NCBI GenBank assembly: GCA_035772735.1
Contig: JASDFA010000016.1
Location: 147,572,501 to 147,636,500 of the forward strand
Reading direction: 5' to 3'
Source of the DNA: Datura wrightii
Taxonomy: Eukaryota > Streptophyta > Magnoliopsida > Solanales > Solanaceae
DNA length: 64,000 bases
Under the pieces are notes generated by a model. That model had not been told where the DNA came from and made no database searches. It saw only the letters and a list, made by a program, of their open reading frames with translations. This document shows positions 47,164-58,881 of this stretch, piece after piece (the stretch's first letter is position 1; each line of letters begins with the position of its first letter). A program made the position numbers and the translations under genes.

Positions 47164-49321
47164 TGTCACACCCCTCTTAGGGGGGGTATGACTGGCACCT
47201 GGTGCCCTACTAGGACCAGAACTGCTAGACTACTGAGCCTGAGCACATCTGGTGCCTCGATGGCTCTAACTCAGATTCAAGGAAACAATGGGCTATATAA
47301 CGGCTGTAAATACAGCCTCCGACCGACTAGGCCTATAGCCACCTGTACCTGTACTAACAGCTAACCAGAAACATATCAATATAGGGGAGCCTATGTGGGC
47401 CGACAAGGCCACCATGCTTACTAGTTATCTGTAACTCAACAATGGAATATTGGAAAGCTACGTGACCGGCAGGGTCACCACTACAGTCAAGCTATGGCCC
47501 CACACGGCCAACATAAAAGAAGCAGAGGTACTAACAGCTATACAACTGCACGGCCTCACACGACCGGCTCATCTGACCACAGGGAAATATATACAGACTA
47601 CAAGCCTCTAAGAATACTAATAAGATGGTCGGGACAGGGCCCTGGCCTACCCATGCTGTAAAACAAAAGAAAAAGGATAAACCTCTAGCTATGTAGCTCC
47701 GGATGACTGGAGCTGATGACCCTGTGAGTTGGCTGGAATAACGAGGTATCGGCCCCTCGTCTATGCGTAGCTGCAGGCAAGTAATAGAGTGCCCCAAACG
47801 GGCGTCAGTACCACTGGTACTGAGTATGTAAAATAATAACTGAAAGAAATATCTGAAAGCAACAACACACCTGATGGAACTGAAATAGAAAGGAATAGAC
47901 TAACTGACTGGAAATGTAAAACTAAGCCTACTCTTAACTGTACTGGAAGGAGTAGCAGTCATACCTGGAGATGTATCGTTCTACTATCAATCTACTCGTA
48001 TCTAGTGTAACATGGCATAACATAACATAACACACACAAACCTTACCCGGCCCTCATAAGCCAGGAGGTACAAACAACACGCAATCTATACCCCTACCCC
48101 AATCGTCCCATCTCCTATAATAACTATAAGCATCCTACCGGTCCCCTGGGTATGCACTTGGGCTCGCTGAGCCCCTGACTATAACTGTACCTGAGTCAGG
48201 AGGACTCCTGAATCAACACCTGGGTGTATCCGCTCGACGGGGGTGTATAAGGGCCGACTAAGGCACAATATGGGGAAAACTGGCATCCCATCTTCGTCCC
48301 CTGTGGGACGGCATGCCACTCCATAGAGTGACGTATCCTCATCCTCTGGCGGACGAGTCGATACAGCTATTAACCCTGGGGCGGTCAGGGATGCTAGGTA
48401 ATCCAACCCCAAGACAATACAGTGGTCTCAACTAGTAATACTATCTGCATATACCACATACTGAAGCTAACTTAGTTTCTATACTAACATGATTTACTAT
48501 TTCTAACATGCTTTCTAAACTTCATTTTAATCTATCATTCTACTTCTGAGATACCTTACAGATACTTACATTGCTTTACTAGGTTTCAACTGGATACGAT
48601 AATATCCTAACATTCTTTACTCAATCACATACTGGGCATGCTGTACAGTTCCTAACACTTGTATTAGAATTTATGTCGTGCTAGCAAGTTTCACGCTATA
48701 CATAACATGATGCTTCCAATATCGTACAAACATTCATAATAAACATAACACATGACTTCTGCACATTCTACTGGCCTTTAAACTACTTTACTATACCGAG
48801 ACTACTAACTTGCCGAGGGAACTTGCTTTACATACCTTCGCTTCTGATTTCCCGACTAACTGGCGTAGCTCAGTCAGTTTTTCAGCTATTTCTCCCAACT
48901 GCATTCATATATATGTCAATCAGTACTAAATACAACTTTATTCTAAAGGACGACATTACTTTCGATATAATTATAGCCTAAACTTAGGCCTATCGAAAGA
49001 CGGTCGAAAACTTGCTATTTTCCAGAAGTCCAGAAGAGAGAAGTATTCACTTCACAGCTAGGAACACATAGACACTAGTTTGGAGTATTTCCACTTACCT
49101 TAGTCCGGTAGCTCGACGATTCGTCAGCCGTATATCACAAAACTAAATCCTTAGGAATGCTCTCTACTGCTAAATACATCGGTATCTGAGGTTAATTTGG
49201 GTTTGGACTACGTTTAGCAGCGTAATCGGATGAAAATATATTTACCGTCTTCGTTCTCCTCTGTTCCTTTGCGTTTTCTGGAAATTTTATAAGTTTAAAA
49301 TGAATCAAAACCTAAGTGGGG

Positions 49322-49330
49322 CTTTATATA
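49322..49330 (-). promoter_or_regulatory. TATA box in E 3' LTR
   Basis: Minus strand TATATAAAG, about 230 bases after the LTR start (49557). The same box is at 56917-56925 in the 5' LTR, where it would drive element RNA. Short U3 with an obvious TATA fits a plant LTR promoter. Confidence 0.7.
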
Positions 49331-49352
49331 CTTGAGCCTGGACAGAGCCAAT

Positions 49353-49436
49353 GTGTCACGGAGCCAATGCGGAGGCTCCACCTCCGTGACACGTTGCCAT
49401 CGCGGAGGGGCTCTGCCTCGGCTCCTTCCGCGATGG
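49353..49436 (-). promoter_or_regulatory. Tandem palindromic modules upstream of E TATA
   Basis: First hairpin: GTGTCACGGAG (49353-49363) with exact complement CTCCGTGACAC (49382-49392), 18-base loop. Second: CCATCGCGGA (49397-49406) with exact complement TCCGCGATGG (49427-49436), 20-base loop. Both repeat in the 5' LTR. The first has the same arms and loop length as K (9419-9458). Likely protein-binding or structural elements; function unknown. Confidence 0.65.
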
Positions 49437-49557
49437 TTCGACAGGCTATCCGTCCGATCCTTTTTCGGGCCTTTCTCTAGCACGTATGGCTTTCAAATAT
49501 TCTTAATCACCGTGCGAATAGGCCATCAAGGTGTCAAGAATCTTACGGGGTATAACA

Positions 49558-49572
49558 TTCTCCCCCCCCTAA
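49558..49572 (-). other. Polypurine tract of element E
   Basis: The plus strand reads TTCTCCCCCCCCTAA, i.e. a purine run on the minus strand directly before the LTR start TGTTATACCCCG. Followed by the conserved 'cattcgtcctcgaatg'. Confidence 0.85.
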
Positions 49573-49821
49573 GAACATTCGTCCTCGAATGGAAACTGCT
49601 ATCTAGAGGACTCTCAACTTACTTGTTTAGAAAAATTTTGGCAGAGTTTCCCCTGTAATATGGACTATACCAAAAACCTAAAACGCAGAAAAGTCCAATA
49701 CAGGTACTGCACACAATACTTTAGGATTCACTGGATAGCTAAGCATCAATCTTTCTCATTTATTCATACACAACTATAAGGTATTGCATAAGTAATGATA
49801 CGGACATATCTGTCGCCTGAC

Positions 49822-50444
49822 TAGGCCTGGAATAAGTGAGGATATCTAGCTTTCATATCTTCCTCCGCCTCCCAAGTCATCTCCTCTCGGTTCCTGTTAC
49901 ACCACAATACCTTGACAAACGCAATATCTTTAGTTCTCAATCTACGAATCTGTCTGTCTAAGATGGCTACTGGAACTTCTTCATAAGCCAGCTTTTCTGT
50001 AACCTGGATATCCTAGACTGGGACTGCTCTGGATGGGTCTTCTATGCATTTCCTCAGCATAGATACATGGAAGACCGAATGAACGGATTCTAATTCTGGC
50101 GGCAAGTTCAACTCATATGCTACTCGACCTATCCTTCGGCGGATCTGATAAGGCCCAACAAACCTCGGGCTGAGCTTACCTTTCTTGCCGAATCTCATCA
50201 CCCCTTTCATTGGAGATACTTTAAAAAATACCCAGTCATTTACATCAAATTCCAAGTTCCTACGCCGTACATCTGCATATGATTTCTGGCGACTCTGTGC
50301 AGTCAATAGGTGTTCTCTGATAAATTTTACTTTCTCTTCTGACTGCTGAACTATGTCTGGCCCAACCAATGCTGATTCTCCTATTTCAAACCAACCAATC
50401 GGCAATCTGCATTTTCGCCCATATAATGCTTCGAAAGGTGCCAT
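49822..50444 (-). pseudogene. Element E integrase C-terminus and chromodomain
   Basis: An open stretch from 50444 carries FEALYGRKCRLPIGWFEIGE, RQKSYADVRRRNLEFDVNDW, KKGKLSPRFVGPYQI and VHSVFHVSMLRKC, ending at a TAG (50013-50015). After the stop the chromodomain continues in frame: EEVPVAILDRQIRRLRTKD, VKVLWCNRNREEMTWEAEE and RYPHLF, with a natural TAG at 49822-49824. So a single stop separates integrase from chromodomain; otherwise the region is intact. The ATG at 50444 is internal to integrase, not a start. Confidence 0.87.
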
Positions 50445-51118
50445 CTAGATGGCTGAGTGATAGCTATTATTATAAGCAAATTCAATTAACGGCAAATGTT
50501 CGTTCCAGCTACCTCCAAAATCCAGCACACATGCTCGCAACATATCTTTGAGCGTTTGAATAGTGCGCTCAGCCTGCCCATCTGTCTAAGGGTGGAATGT
50601 TGTGCTCAGATTAATCTGCGTTCCCAGACCTCTCTGAAACGACTGCCAGAATCTAGCCCTAAACTGTGCTCCTCTATATGAAATAATGGATACTAGCACT
50701 CCATGCAATCTGACTATCTCTCAGATATACAAGTCAGCATAATCTTCGGCCGAGAAAGTAGCTCTTACTGGCAGGAAAAGAGCTGATTTTGTCAACTGTC
50801 AACTATCACCCATATAGAGTCATGTCTGTGTTTAGTACGGGGTAATCCTGCTACAAAGTCCATATTCACTGCTTCCCACTTCCAGAGAGGTACAGCTATA
50901 TCCTGAGTCAAACCGCCTGGTTTCTGATGTTCTGCTTTCACCTGTTGGCAGTTAGGACACTGGGCTACAAATTCAGCAATTTCTCTTTTCATACCTGGCC
51001 ACCAGTAGTTTTCTTTGATATCATGGTACATTTTCGTCGTGCCTGGTGGAGAGAATAGCGGGCATAATGCACCTCGCTCATAATCTACTGGCGAAGCCCC
51101 AAAATATTTGGAACACAA
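50445..51118 (-). pseudogene. Element E integrase zinc and core domains
   Basis: Zinc region with YWWPGMKREIAEFVAQCPNCQQVK, then WKWEAVNMDFVAGLPRT and IWVIVD, stop near 50792, SALFLPVRATFSAEDYA. The second catalytic Asp is Tyr: ISYRGAQF (TAT near 50685). The Glu region GQAERTIQTLKDMLRAC and LIEFAYNNSYHS are present. Stops near 50587, 50721 and 50792. Inactive because a DDE residue is missing. Confidence 0.87.
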
Positions 51119-51740
51119 ATGCGGCCTTTACATCGCAACACTTCATCCCCGGTTATCTGAAAATATGTCACCTCTCCTTGTTGAACCTTGTGTTCAAGTT
51201 GAACCCGACAAGGGTCTCCATACTGTCGTTCCTTTACTTCCACCACTAAAGATAACACTGCAACATTCTGTATTACCGCTCTGTTGTCCTTTATTTCTGC
51301 TATGTGAACGGCTAAACCGGCTAACTGGTGTAATTCTCGGGCCAATTCTCGCTGTTCAGGCTGCAAGTATGCCAACTCCCCATAGATTTACGACTAAGGG
51401 CATCTACTACCACATTAGCCCTTCTTGGGTGATACAAAATATTCACTCTTTAAGGCATAAACTACTGCAGCTAACTCCAGGTCATGGATAAGATAATTCT
51501 TTTCATGTTTCTTCAACTGCCTGAAAGCATAAGCTATTACTTTACCATGCTGCATCAACCCTCTGTACCTTCTGGCGATACTAACACTGGAGCTGATGTT
51601 AACCTGTCTTTTAACTCCTGGAAGTTCTGCTCACATGCCTCAGTCTGCTGGAACTTTGCTGCCTTCTGTGTCAATTTAGTCAGAGGTGCTGCCAAGGTGG
51701 AAAATTCTTCCACAAACCCTCTGTAGTACCCGGCTAACCG
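51119..51740 (-). pseudogene. Element E RNase H and tether, internally deleted
   Basis: Minus strand: PLTKLTQKAAKFQQTEACEQ, LTSAPVLVSPEGTEG, then directly LMQHGKVIAYAFRQLKKHEKNY. About 45 bases are missing where relatives have VYCDASRxGLGCV, so the catalytic Asp is deleted (near 51563). A second deletion follows LELAAVVYALK, removing IWRHYLYG...FTDHKSLQYVF. The tether resumes with YLQPEQRELARELHQL and VEVKERQYGDP. A terminal VTYFQITGDEVLRCKGRICVPN segment leads into integrase. Confidence 0.83.
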
Positions 51741-52065
51741 CAGGGATTGCGTACTTCGATCGGAGTGGTAGGTCTGGGCTATGTCTTCATTGCTTCGATT
51801 TTCTGTGTATCTACCTGTACACCAGCCTCCGACACAATGTGACCAAAAGGGCTACTGAACTCAGCCAAAATTCACATTTAGAAAAATTGACATATAACTG
51901 ACGGTCATACTGGTTTATTATACCGGAAAATCTGACAAGTAATCTACCGGTATAGCTAGAGCTTATCTGGCCTTCTAGCCGCATGCTAAGACTACTTGTT
52001 GCTGAGATAACCTGAACGACTATCTGCACACCATATGTCCGTATCTGATCAGAGGATCCTAACAA
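51741..52065 (-). pseudogene. Element E RT thumb remnant
   Basis: Only YVNFSKCEFWLSSVA (near 51850-51895) and the following LGHxV-like end remain, plus a short LQRLAGYYRGFVEEF-like stretch at 51700-51745. The palm with catalytic Asp pair is absent. Upstream sequence (52066 onward) is not recognisable as RT. Confidence 0.7.
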
Positions 52066-54560
52066 TGATCACGATCTCTAATAGTCTGGCTGAATAACCT
52101 TGAACAACTAAATAACTGGGTTAAATGACCCGAATGCTGCAGTAGTCCAACAATGCTCTACATGTCCTACTCGGACATCTTTAGCTCATGCATAACTGTG
52201 GGGTTGTGGACAGCTAACTATTTTGCCCTCCTAATTGAACAATTGTAGTGTTGTGCTGGGTCCAACCTACTCTCAGGTGATCCGTCCCTGGATCTTCATA
52301 GGGAACCTACCGATCTCCTTGTCTTAGTAAACATTGTGCTAGCAGGGCATTACCAATTTCTTACACCTTATTTGTACCCCCCCTGGATTTATATTACTGT
52401 CCTTGGAAATTTCTCGGTCTTATGAGCCATTCTGTAAAGACTGGCCTCCTGTTAGGGCTCTGTATCTGAGTACCTTACGAGAACTAGCTGAAGTACTAGT
52501 CCATCACTGACTACTGATATGGACTCTTTCTGGGGGTACCCACAGGTTTGTCTGACTGAAACGATTGGCTGACCTGCGGGGTGTTCCACATAGTAGCTGC
52601 TAGGTTGACTAAGGCCGACTTTCACCTATAAGGCTGGGAAAATGATGTACGACCACTTAACATACTGGAAAAATTCTGGTATTGCTAACCCCTGAAGTAT
52701 ACCTATTCGACCTCTATTTCTGGTTCTGGCACGTGCGACAATGTTACTGATCTTTAGGGATGCTTCCCTGCTAATACAGGCGCCAGTTGATCGTTAGACC
52801 GTCTAACCGTGCCCGTATCATCAACCACATAACTCAGGCTACTAACTCCTATGAGCTTCTTAAGTCTAGATCTGGCAACAAGCATATAAGTCCGTTAACT
52901 CAATAGACTGAGAACCGAGAAAGTTTCTATGGCTTCATACGTGAATCACACTTAACATACCCCCCTCTTTTGGTGAGGGGTCCTGCAGTACGATCTGTAT
53001 ATATTTCCTAGCAGCTAACCAAAATCTGTGTGACTGTAACCCCTATAGCCAACTACTCACATCATACTATTATCTGTACATATATATATCAACAACTATG
53101 TACAATACATACTGAATTTTGTGATGATACGTAATCTCTGACATGATTTACTGAATTTCATACTGCACATGATATACCGCTTCTACGGTCTAATGATATC
53201 TCATATCCTCACTTCAGCTATGATCTGCTATTTGAAATTTTACCACTCTTACAATGTGGGGTCAACATCCGAACCTTGTGTCCTTACTTGGCATTATATT
53301 AAGGCCCGTGACTGTCTGTTGGACCTTATCTCTGGGCCACACTAGATTGGAATCTCTGGTTCGGTACCCTCTTACCTTCTCCTTGGGCGGACATACCGCA
53401 ACATTCTAAACTACAACCTTACTGTCTCTTAGCTGTTCGTCTAAGGTTTGGTCCTTAATACACGATGTTCTATCAATCTAGGGGTGATTCTGATTTCCCC
53501 TCAAAATCTTATATTCATGATCTTCACCTTCATCTTCCTTAAACTGGGCTATGGGGTTCAAGGTACCTGCCTTACACTCTCAATAAGGTTGCCAGTCAAG
53601 TTCCAACCTATACTTCTTCTGACTTGCAATCGGACCCATCTTATTCATATAATCTCCCTGTCTTTGATATCACAGCTAAGATTATAACTATTATCTTACG
53701 AACATATCCTTCCGTCGTTAGCATGCCACGACGGATTCACCCCTTTCCTGACTTGAACTTGACTCTTACTGGGAGTCCATCATTGACAGATCTCCTACAC
53801 CCACCTCGAGTAAACTAGTAGTCTTGCTTGCTCTTCTGACTTATTACCGTGAGGGTCTGCACAACTTACATAATCATAAGGGCTCCTTACTCTTTCTAAC
53901 ACTTTCTGGAATCAACAAATCCACCTTTCACTTAGTGCCTGATTTGGACAACATCATCTCAATCTTTATGCCCTTTGCTACACTGGGATCAAAACTAAGG
54001 GGTAGGAATGACTTTTTCTTACTACAACGAAACGAAGACATGGAACTGTACCACACCTGAAGGAATGGAGGTGGGAATCCTACATTTCCCTCTCTTTCTC
54101 ACACTTATCTGATAATCTAATATTGTCTACTATCTTAATCAGGTCTTATATATATAACAAATAAATCAACTCATTTATACGTAATGCTTATGACTTCCTA
54201 TTCTGATGTTATCGACATATACTGGGGATGGTACCAATAAGAAGATAACGTTGGGAGGTCCCTGTTACCTCCTCCTACTGCTGTAGTTACCTTGTAACTG
54301 GCTGATGTTCTCTCCTGTTGCTATATCTGATCTTCTGCCTGGGATAGGATTTCACTGGTCTGACTTGAATCTGTATTCAAAGAATATGATAAGTTTTAAA
54401 AGGACCAACCCTGTACTGTACTGTGCTATGGCACGACTGAGTATGAAAGAAGGGTAACCATCCAATTATGCCTCGCAGCCTCCTGCCTATAGTATGTGGT
54501 GCACAACACATCCATAGATGAGACCCTACTTAGCACGGCTTGCAGACTCCCTAGGACACG
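52066..54560 (-). other. Element E anonymous interior in place of gag-protease-RT
   Basis: About 2.5 kb between the primer site and the RT remnant. I see no gag core, zinc knuckle, LDPGA or RT palm in any frame, although about 3 kb of such coding belongs here. The last ~170 bases (54400-54560) resemble the leader of D. Composition is similar to E's LTR (many 'ctaact', 'actga' words). Either coding decayed beyond recognition or it was replaced in a non-autonomous family. Confidence 0.5.
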
Positions 54561-54564
54561 ACCT

Positions 54565-54576
54565 TCTCTGATACCA
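54565..54576 (-). other. Primer-binding site of element E
   Basis: Minus strand TGGTATCAGAGA, eleven of twelve bases to the Met-tRNA complement, four bases from the LTR end at 54581. Confidence 0.88.
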
Positions 54577-55887
54577 AGTTTGTCACACCCCGCTTAGGGG
54601 GGGTATGACTGGGACCTGGTGCCCTACTAGGACCTGAACTGCTAGACAACTGAGCCTGAGCACATCTGGTGTCTGGCTGGCTCCAACTCAAATTTAGGGA
54701 AACAACGGACTATATAACGGCTGTAAATACAGCCTCCGACCGACTAGGCCTATAGCCACCTGTACCTGTACTAACAGCTAACCAGAAACATATTAATATA
54801 GGGGAGCCTATGCGGGCCGACAAGGCCACCATGCTATCTAGTTATCTGTAACTCAACAATGGAATATTGGAAAGCTACGTGACCGGCAAGGTCACCACTA
54901 CTGTCAAGCTATGGCCCCACACGGCCAACATAAAAGAAGCAGAGGTACTAACAGCTATACAACTGCACGGCCTCACACGACCGGCTCATCTGACCACAGG
55001 GAAATATATACAGACTGCAAGCCTCTAAGAATACTAATAAGATGGTCGGGATAGGGCCCCGGCCTACCCATGCTGTACAATAAAAGAAAAGGGATAAACC
55101 TCTAGCTATCTAGCTCTGGATGACTGGAGCTGATGACCCTGTGAGCTAGCTAGAATAACGAGGTATCGGCCCCTCGTCTATGCGTACCTGCAGGTAAGTA
55201 ATGTAGCACCCCAAAGGGGCGTCAGTACCATTGGTACTGAGTATGTAAAACAATAACTGAAAGAAATATCTGAAAGCAACAACACAACTGATGGAACTGA
55301 AATAGAAAGGAATAGACTAACTAACTGGAAATGTAAAACTATGCCTACTCTTAACTGTACTGGAAGGAGTAGCAGTCATACCTGGAGATGTATCGTTCTA
55401 CTGTCGATCTACTCGTATCTAGTATAACATGGCATAACATAACATAGCACACACAAACCTTACCCGGCCCCCATAAGCCAGGAGGTACAAACAACACGCA
55501 ATCTATACCCCTACCCCGGTCGTCCCATCTCCTATAATAACTATAAGCATCCTGCCGGTCCCCTGGGTGTGCCCTTGGGCACGCTAAGCCCCTGACTATA
55601 ACTGTACCTGAGTCCGGAGGACTCCTGAATCAACACCCGGGCGTATCCGCTCGACGGGGGTGTATAAGGGCCGACCAAGGTACAATATGGGGAAAACTGG
55701 CATCCCATCTTCGTCCCCTGTGGGACGGCGTGCCACTCCGTAGAGTGACGTATCCTCGTCCTCTGGTGGATGAGTCGATACAGCTATTAACCCTGGGGTG
55801 GTCAGGGATGCAAGGTAATCCAACCCCAAGACAATACAGTGGTCTCAACTAGTAATACTATCTGCATATACCACATACTGAAGCTAA

Positions 55888-56063
55888 TGATAATAAAGTA
55901 TTTGTACATATTGTATGCTAAACTAGTGATAGTGATATGTACGTATTTAATATGTGCTGGGACTGATAATAGCATATATATGTATAAATATAATCTTCTG
56001 CCATACTGTACTGAGTCTAGTGTTGAACAAGATATAGTTTTTCTGCTGGAAACCATGTTGTAT
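55888..56063. repeat. 176-base segment present in only one E LTR
   Basis: The 3' LTR reads gctaacttag at 48466-48475; the 5' LTR has 'gcTAA', 176 extra bases, 'TAActgag'. TAA at both edges fits either deletion between TAA repeats in the 3' LTR or a small insertion with a TAA duplication. No terminal inverted repeats are seen, so a MITE is not supported. Confidence 0.75.
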
Positions 56064-56916
56064 AACTGAGTTTCTATAGTAACATGATTTACTATTTCTA
56101 ACATGCTTTCTAAAGTTCATTTTAATCTATCATTCTACTTCTGAGATACCTTACAGATACTTACATTGCTTTACTAGGTTTCAACTGAATATGATAATAT
56201 CCTAACATTCTTTACTCTATCACATACTGGGCATGTTGTACAGTTCCTAACACTTGTATTAGAATTTATGTCATGCTAGCAAGTTTCACGCTATACATAA
56301 CATGATGCTTCCAATATCGTACCAACATTTGTAATAAACATAACACACGACTTCTGCACATTCTACTGGCCTTTAAACTACTTTACTATACCGAGACTAC
56401 TAACTTGCCGAGGGAACTAACTTTACATACCTTTGCTTCTGATTTCCTGACTAACTGGCGTAGCTCGGTCAGTTTTTTAGCTATTTCTCCCAACTGCATT
56501 CATATATATGTCAATTAGTACAAAATACAACTTTATTCTGAAGGACGACATTACTTTCGATATAATTATAGCCTAAACTTAGGCCTATCGAAAGACGGTC
56601 GAAAACTTGCTATTTTCCAGAAGTCCAGAAGAGAGAAGTATTCACTTCACAGCTAGGAACACATAGACACTAGTTTGGAGTAATTCCACTTACCTTAGTC
56701 CGGTAGCTCGACGATTCGTCGGCCGTATTTCGCGAAACTAAATCCGTAGGAATGCTCTCTGCTGCTAAATACCTCCGTATCTGAGGTTAATTTGGGTTTG
56801 GACTTCATTTAGTAGCGTAATCGGACGAAAATATATTTACCTTCTTCGTTCTCCTCTGTTCCTCTGCGTTTTCTGGAAATTTTATAAGTTTAAAATGAAT
56901 TAAAACCGAAGTGGGG

Positions 56917-56987
56917 CTTTATATACTTGAGCCTAGACAGGGCCAACGTGTCACGGAGCCAACGCAGAGGCTCCACCTCCGTGACAC
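56917..56987 (-). promoter_or_regulatory. E 5' LTR promoter: TATA box and palindromic module
   Basis: TATATAAAG on the minus strand at 56925-56917; upstream the arms GTGTCACGGAG (56948-56958) and CTCCGTGACAC (56977-56987) with an 18-base loop. The arms are unchanged from the 3' LTR although the loop differs by two bases (GCGGAG to GCAGAG and one T/C change). The second hairpin also persists (56992-57031). This LTR would start element RNA. Confidence 0.65.
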
Positions 56988-57152
56988 GTTGCCATCGCGG
57001 AGGGGCTCTGCCTCGGCTCCTTCCGCGATGGTTCGACAGGCTATCCGTCCGATCCTTTTCCGGGCCTTTCTCTAGCACGTATGGCTTTCAAATATGCTTA
57101 ATCACCTGCGAATAGAGCCATGTAGGTGTCGGGAATCTTACGGGGTATAACA

Positions 57153-58000
57153 TAAACTAATTGGGAATTATGGGAGGATATTGGGGGACACAAGGGAAGG
57201 ACAATTCCCTCGTTGAATTCCCACATACCTGGCTAAGAATTCCCTGAAGAAGAAGAACTGAACTGTTGTGATGAAGGAAGAACCCTAAGCTTGCTTGAAG
57301 GATTCTTGAGAGGAGAACTTATGGTGATTTTCTTAAAACTGAGAGTGGTAATAAGGAATGAACCGTTTTTCCCCACTAAAAGGTCTAAACTTATTACTAA
57401 AACGATGTAGTTTTAAGCTTGGGAGAGTAGGAAATTACCAAATAGCCCTTAGAAAATACTGGGAAAAACTTTCAGGTGACCCTAACTTGTGACCAAATGG
57501 GTCGTGGTGACTGACCACGACTCGTGGTCACTCCCGTCAGGTAAACTTGCCCGGTTCCTTAGTAGGTCACCACGAGGGACATAACGAGTCGTGGTCACTG
57601 ACCATGACTCGTGGTCACCAGTCGTGGACCACACTGCCTCACCACTGAAGATTAAATGCTAAGTTGGTAACGAGTCACTTAATGGGTCGTTACTGAAGAC
57701 CATGACTCATTGCCCCCACCCGTCAAGTACACTGTTCCACTAATAAAATTCTCAACCCAGGCCTGACCACAAGTGACTCAATGGGTCATGGTCAGTAACC
57801 ACGACTCGTGAAGTCTCTTGTTGGATACATTGTCTCCCTTCATGTAATTCTCAACCTCCTCCACATGGCTCACCTAACGAGTTGTTAGGTCACTTAACGA
57901 CCCGTTAGGTGAGTCGTCCTGTAGCTTTTCTGCAGCTTTTCCAAATTTTCATATTTAAGTCCCGAAATTAGATTTTGAGTTTCTGGTTTTGGCCTTAAAA
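57153..58000 (-). repeat. Element D 3' LTR, proximal part
   Basis: Resumes after E with TAAAC and runs to 'ggccttaaaa', the degenerate LTR start. Dense GASTCRT words at 57480-57910, several in extended palindromes such as ACCACGACTCGTGGT (near 57521). Contains 'cccacatacctggctaagaattc' near 57220 as in other A/D-type LTRs reversed. Confidence 0.88.
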
Positions 58001-58015
58001 TATCTCGCCCTTGTA
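58001..58015 (-). other. Polypurine tract of element D
   Basis: Minus strand ACAAGGGCGAGATAT, one or two changes from A's tract and directly before the LTR. Flanked by the conserved 'gacgaatg' word. Confidence 0.75.
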
Positions 58016-58242
58016 TACATTCGTCCTTGAATGTTAGAAAACACATAGGAAAGAAGAGAATAACAATCAAAATTTCCAAATACTACTCATTTAACTCCAA
58101 AACTATCAGAATAACTACCTCCATTTTAAAATGCATAACTGAACTGATTTTACTTTTCATACACACATCTAAAGTCAAAAGAAACTTATACACATGAATT
58201 GAATTCAACAACTAGATCAGTTCCTAAGGAAAAATTAACATT

Positions 58243-58881
58243 TCAAGCTACAACAGAGTCGGTAGAGAACAAGTGCGGGTATTTGGCCATCATATCTACT
58301 TCGGCCTCCCATGTAGCTCCCTCAACCTGGTGATTTCTCCATAGGACCTTGACTGAAGCTATTTCCTTACTCCTCAACTTACGAACCTGACGGTCAAGGA
58401 TTTGGACTGGTACCTCCTCATATGAGAGACTATCCTTTATTCCCACGTTGTCAAAAGGCATAACTGAGGTTGGATCTCCGATGAACTTCTTCAAAAGTGA
58501 CACATGGAAAACTGGGTGTACAACTGCTTGTTCTGAAGGTAATTTTAGCTCATAGGATGCATTACCGATATGCCTCAAAATTCTTTAAGGTCCCACATAT
58601 CTCGGACTGAGTTTTCCCTTCTTGCCAAACCTCATCACCCTTTTCATGGGCTATATTTTTAGGTATACACAGTCATTAACTGCAAACTCCAACTCTCTTC
58701 TCCGCATATCAGCATAAGGTTTCTGACGGCTCTAAGTTGTTTTCAACCTTTCTCGAATAAGCTGAACTTTCTGCATTGCCTTGTGAACTAAGTCTGGCTC
58801 TATCAAGGTATCTTCACCAACCTCGAACCACCCTATAGGAGATCTACACCTTCTACCATATAATGCTTCAAATAGGGCAAT
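58243..58881 (-). pseudogene. Element D integrase C-terminus and chromodomain
   Basis: Integrase C-terminal part (FEALYGRRCRSPIGWFEVGE, MRRRELEFAVNDCVYLKI, KKGKLSPRYVGP) contains stops near 58589 (TAA/TAG after GP), 58650 and 58733. From 58578 an open frame carries SYELKLPSEQAVVHPVFHVSLLKKF, then the chromodomain: EEVPVQILDRQVRKLRSKE, SVKVLWRNHQVEGATWEAE and KYPHLF, with a natural stop at 58243. Chromodomain is undamaged. Confidence 0.88.

Larger units (their letters stand above)
47164..49557 (-). repeat. Element E 3' LTR (2,394 bp)
   Basis: Plus strand TGTCACACCCCTC ... GGGGTATAACA. Contains a minus-strand TATA box at 49322-49330 and palindromic modules upstream of it (49353-49436). Lacks a 176-base stretch found in the other LTR. 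Confidence 0.95.
47164..57152 (-). mobile_element. Element E: chromovirus-derived, internally deleted, nested in D
   Basis: LTRs at 47164-49557 and 54581-57152, flanked by perfect TAAAC duplications (47159-47163, 57153-57157). Minus-strand interior holds only an RT remnant, damaged RNase H, integrase and chromodomain; gag and protease are not recognisable. The LTRs are very similar across much of their length (a few differences per 200 bases near 54720-54930), so it looks young although its genes are dead. Confidence 0.93.
54581..57152 (-). repeat. Element E 5' LTR (2,572 bp)
   Basis: Plus strand TGTCACACCCCGC ... GGGGTATAACA. Contains the TATA box (56917-56925), the palindromic module (56948-56987) and a 176-base segment not in the 3' LTR (55888-56063). 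Confidence 0.95.

Noticed and set aside
51108..51491. 127-codon plus-strand frame
   Set aside because: Antisense to E's tether and RNase H remnants.
55888..56063. MITE insertion in E's LTR
   Set aside because: TAA at both edges fits, but there are no terminal inverted repeats; deletion in the other LTR is equally good.
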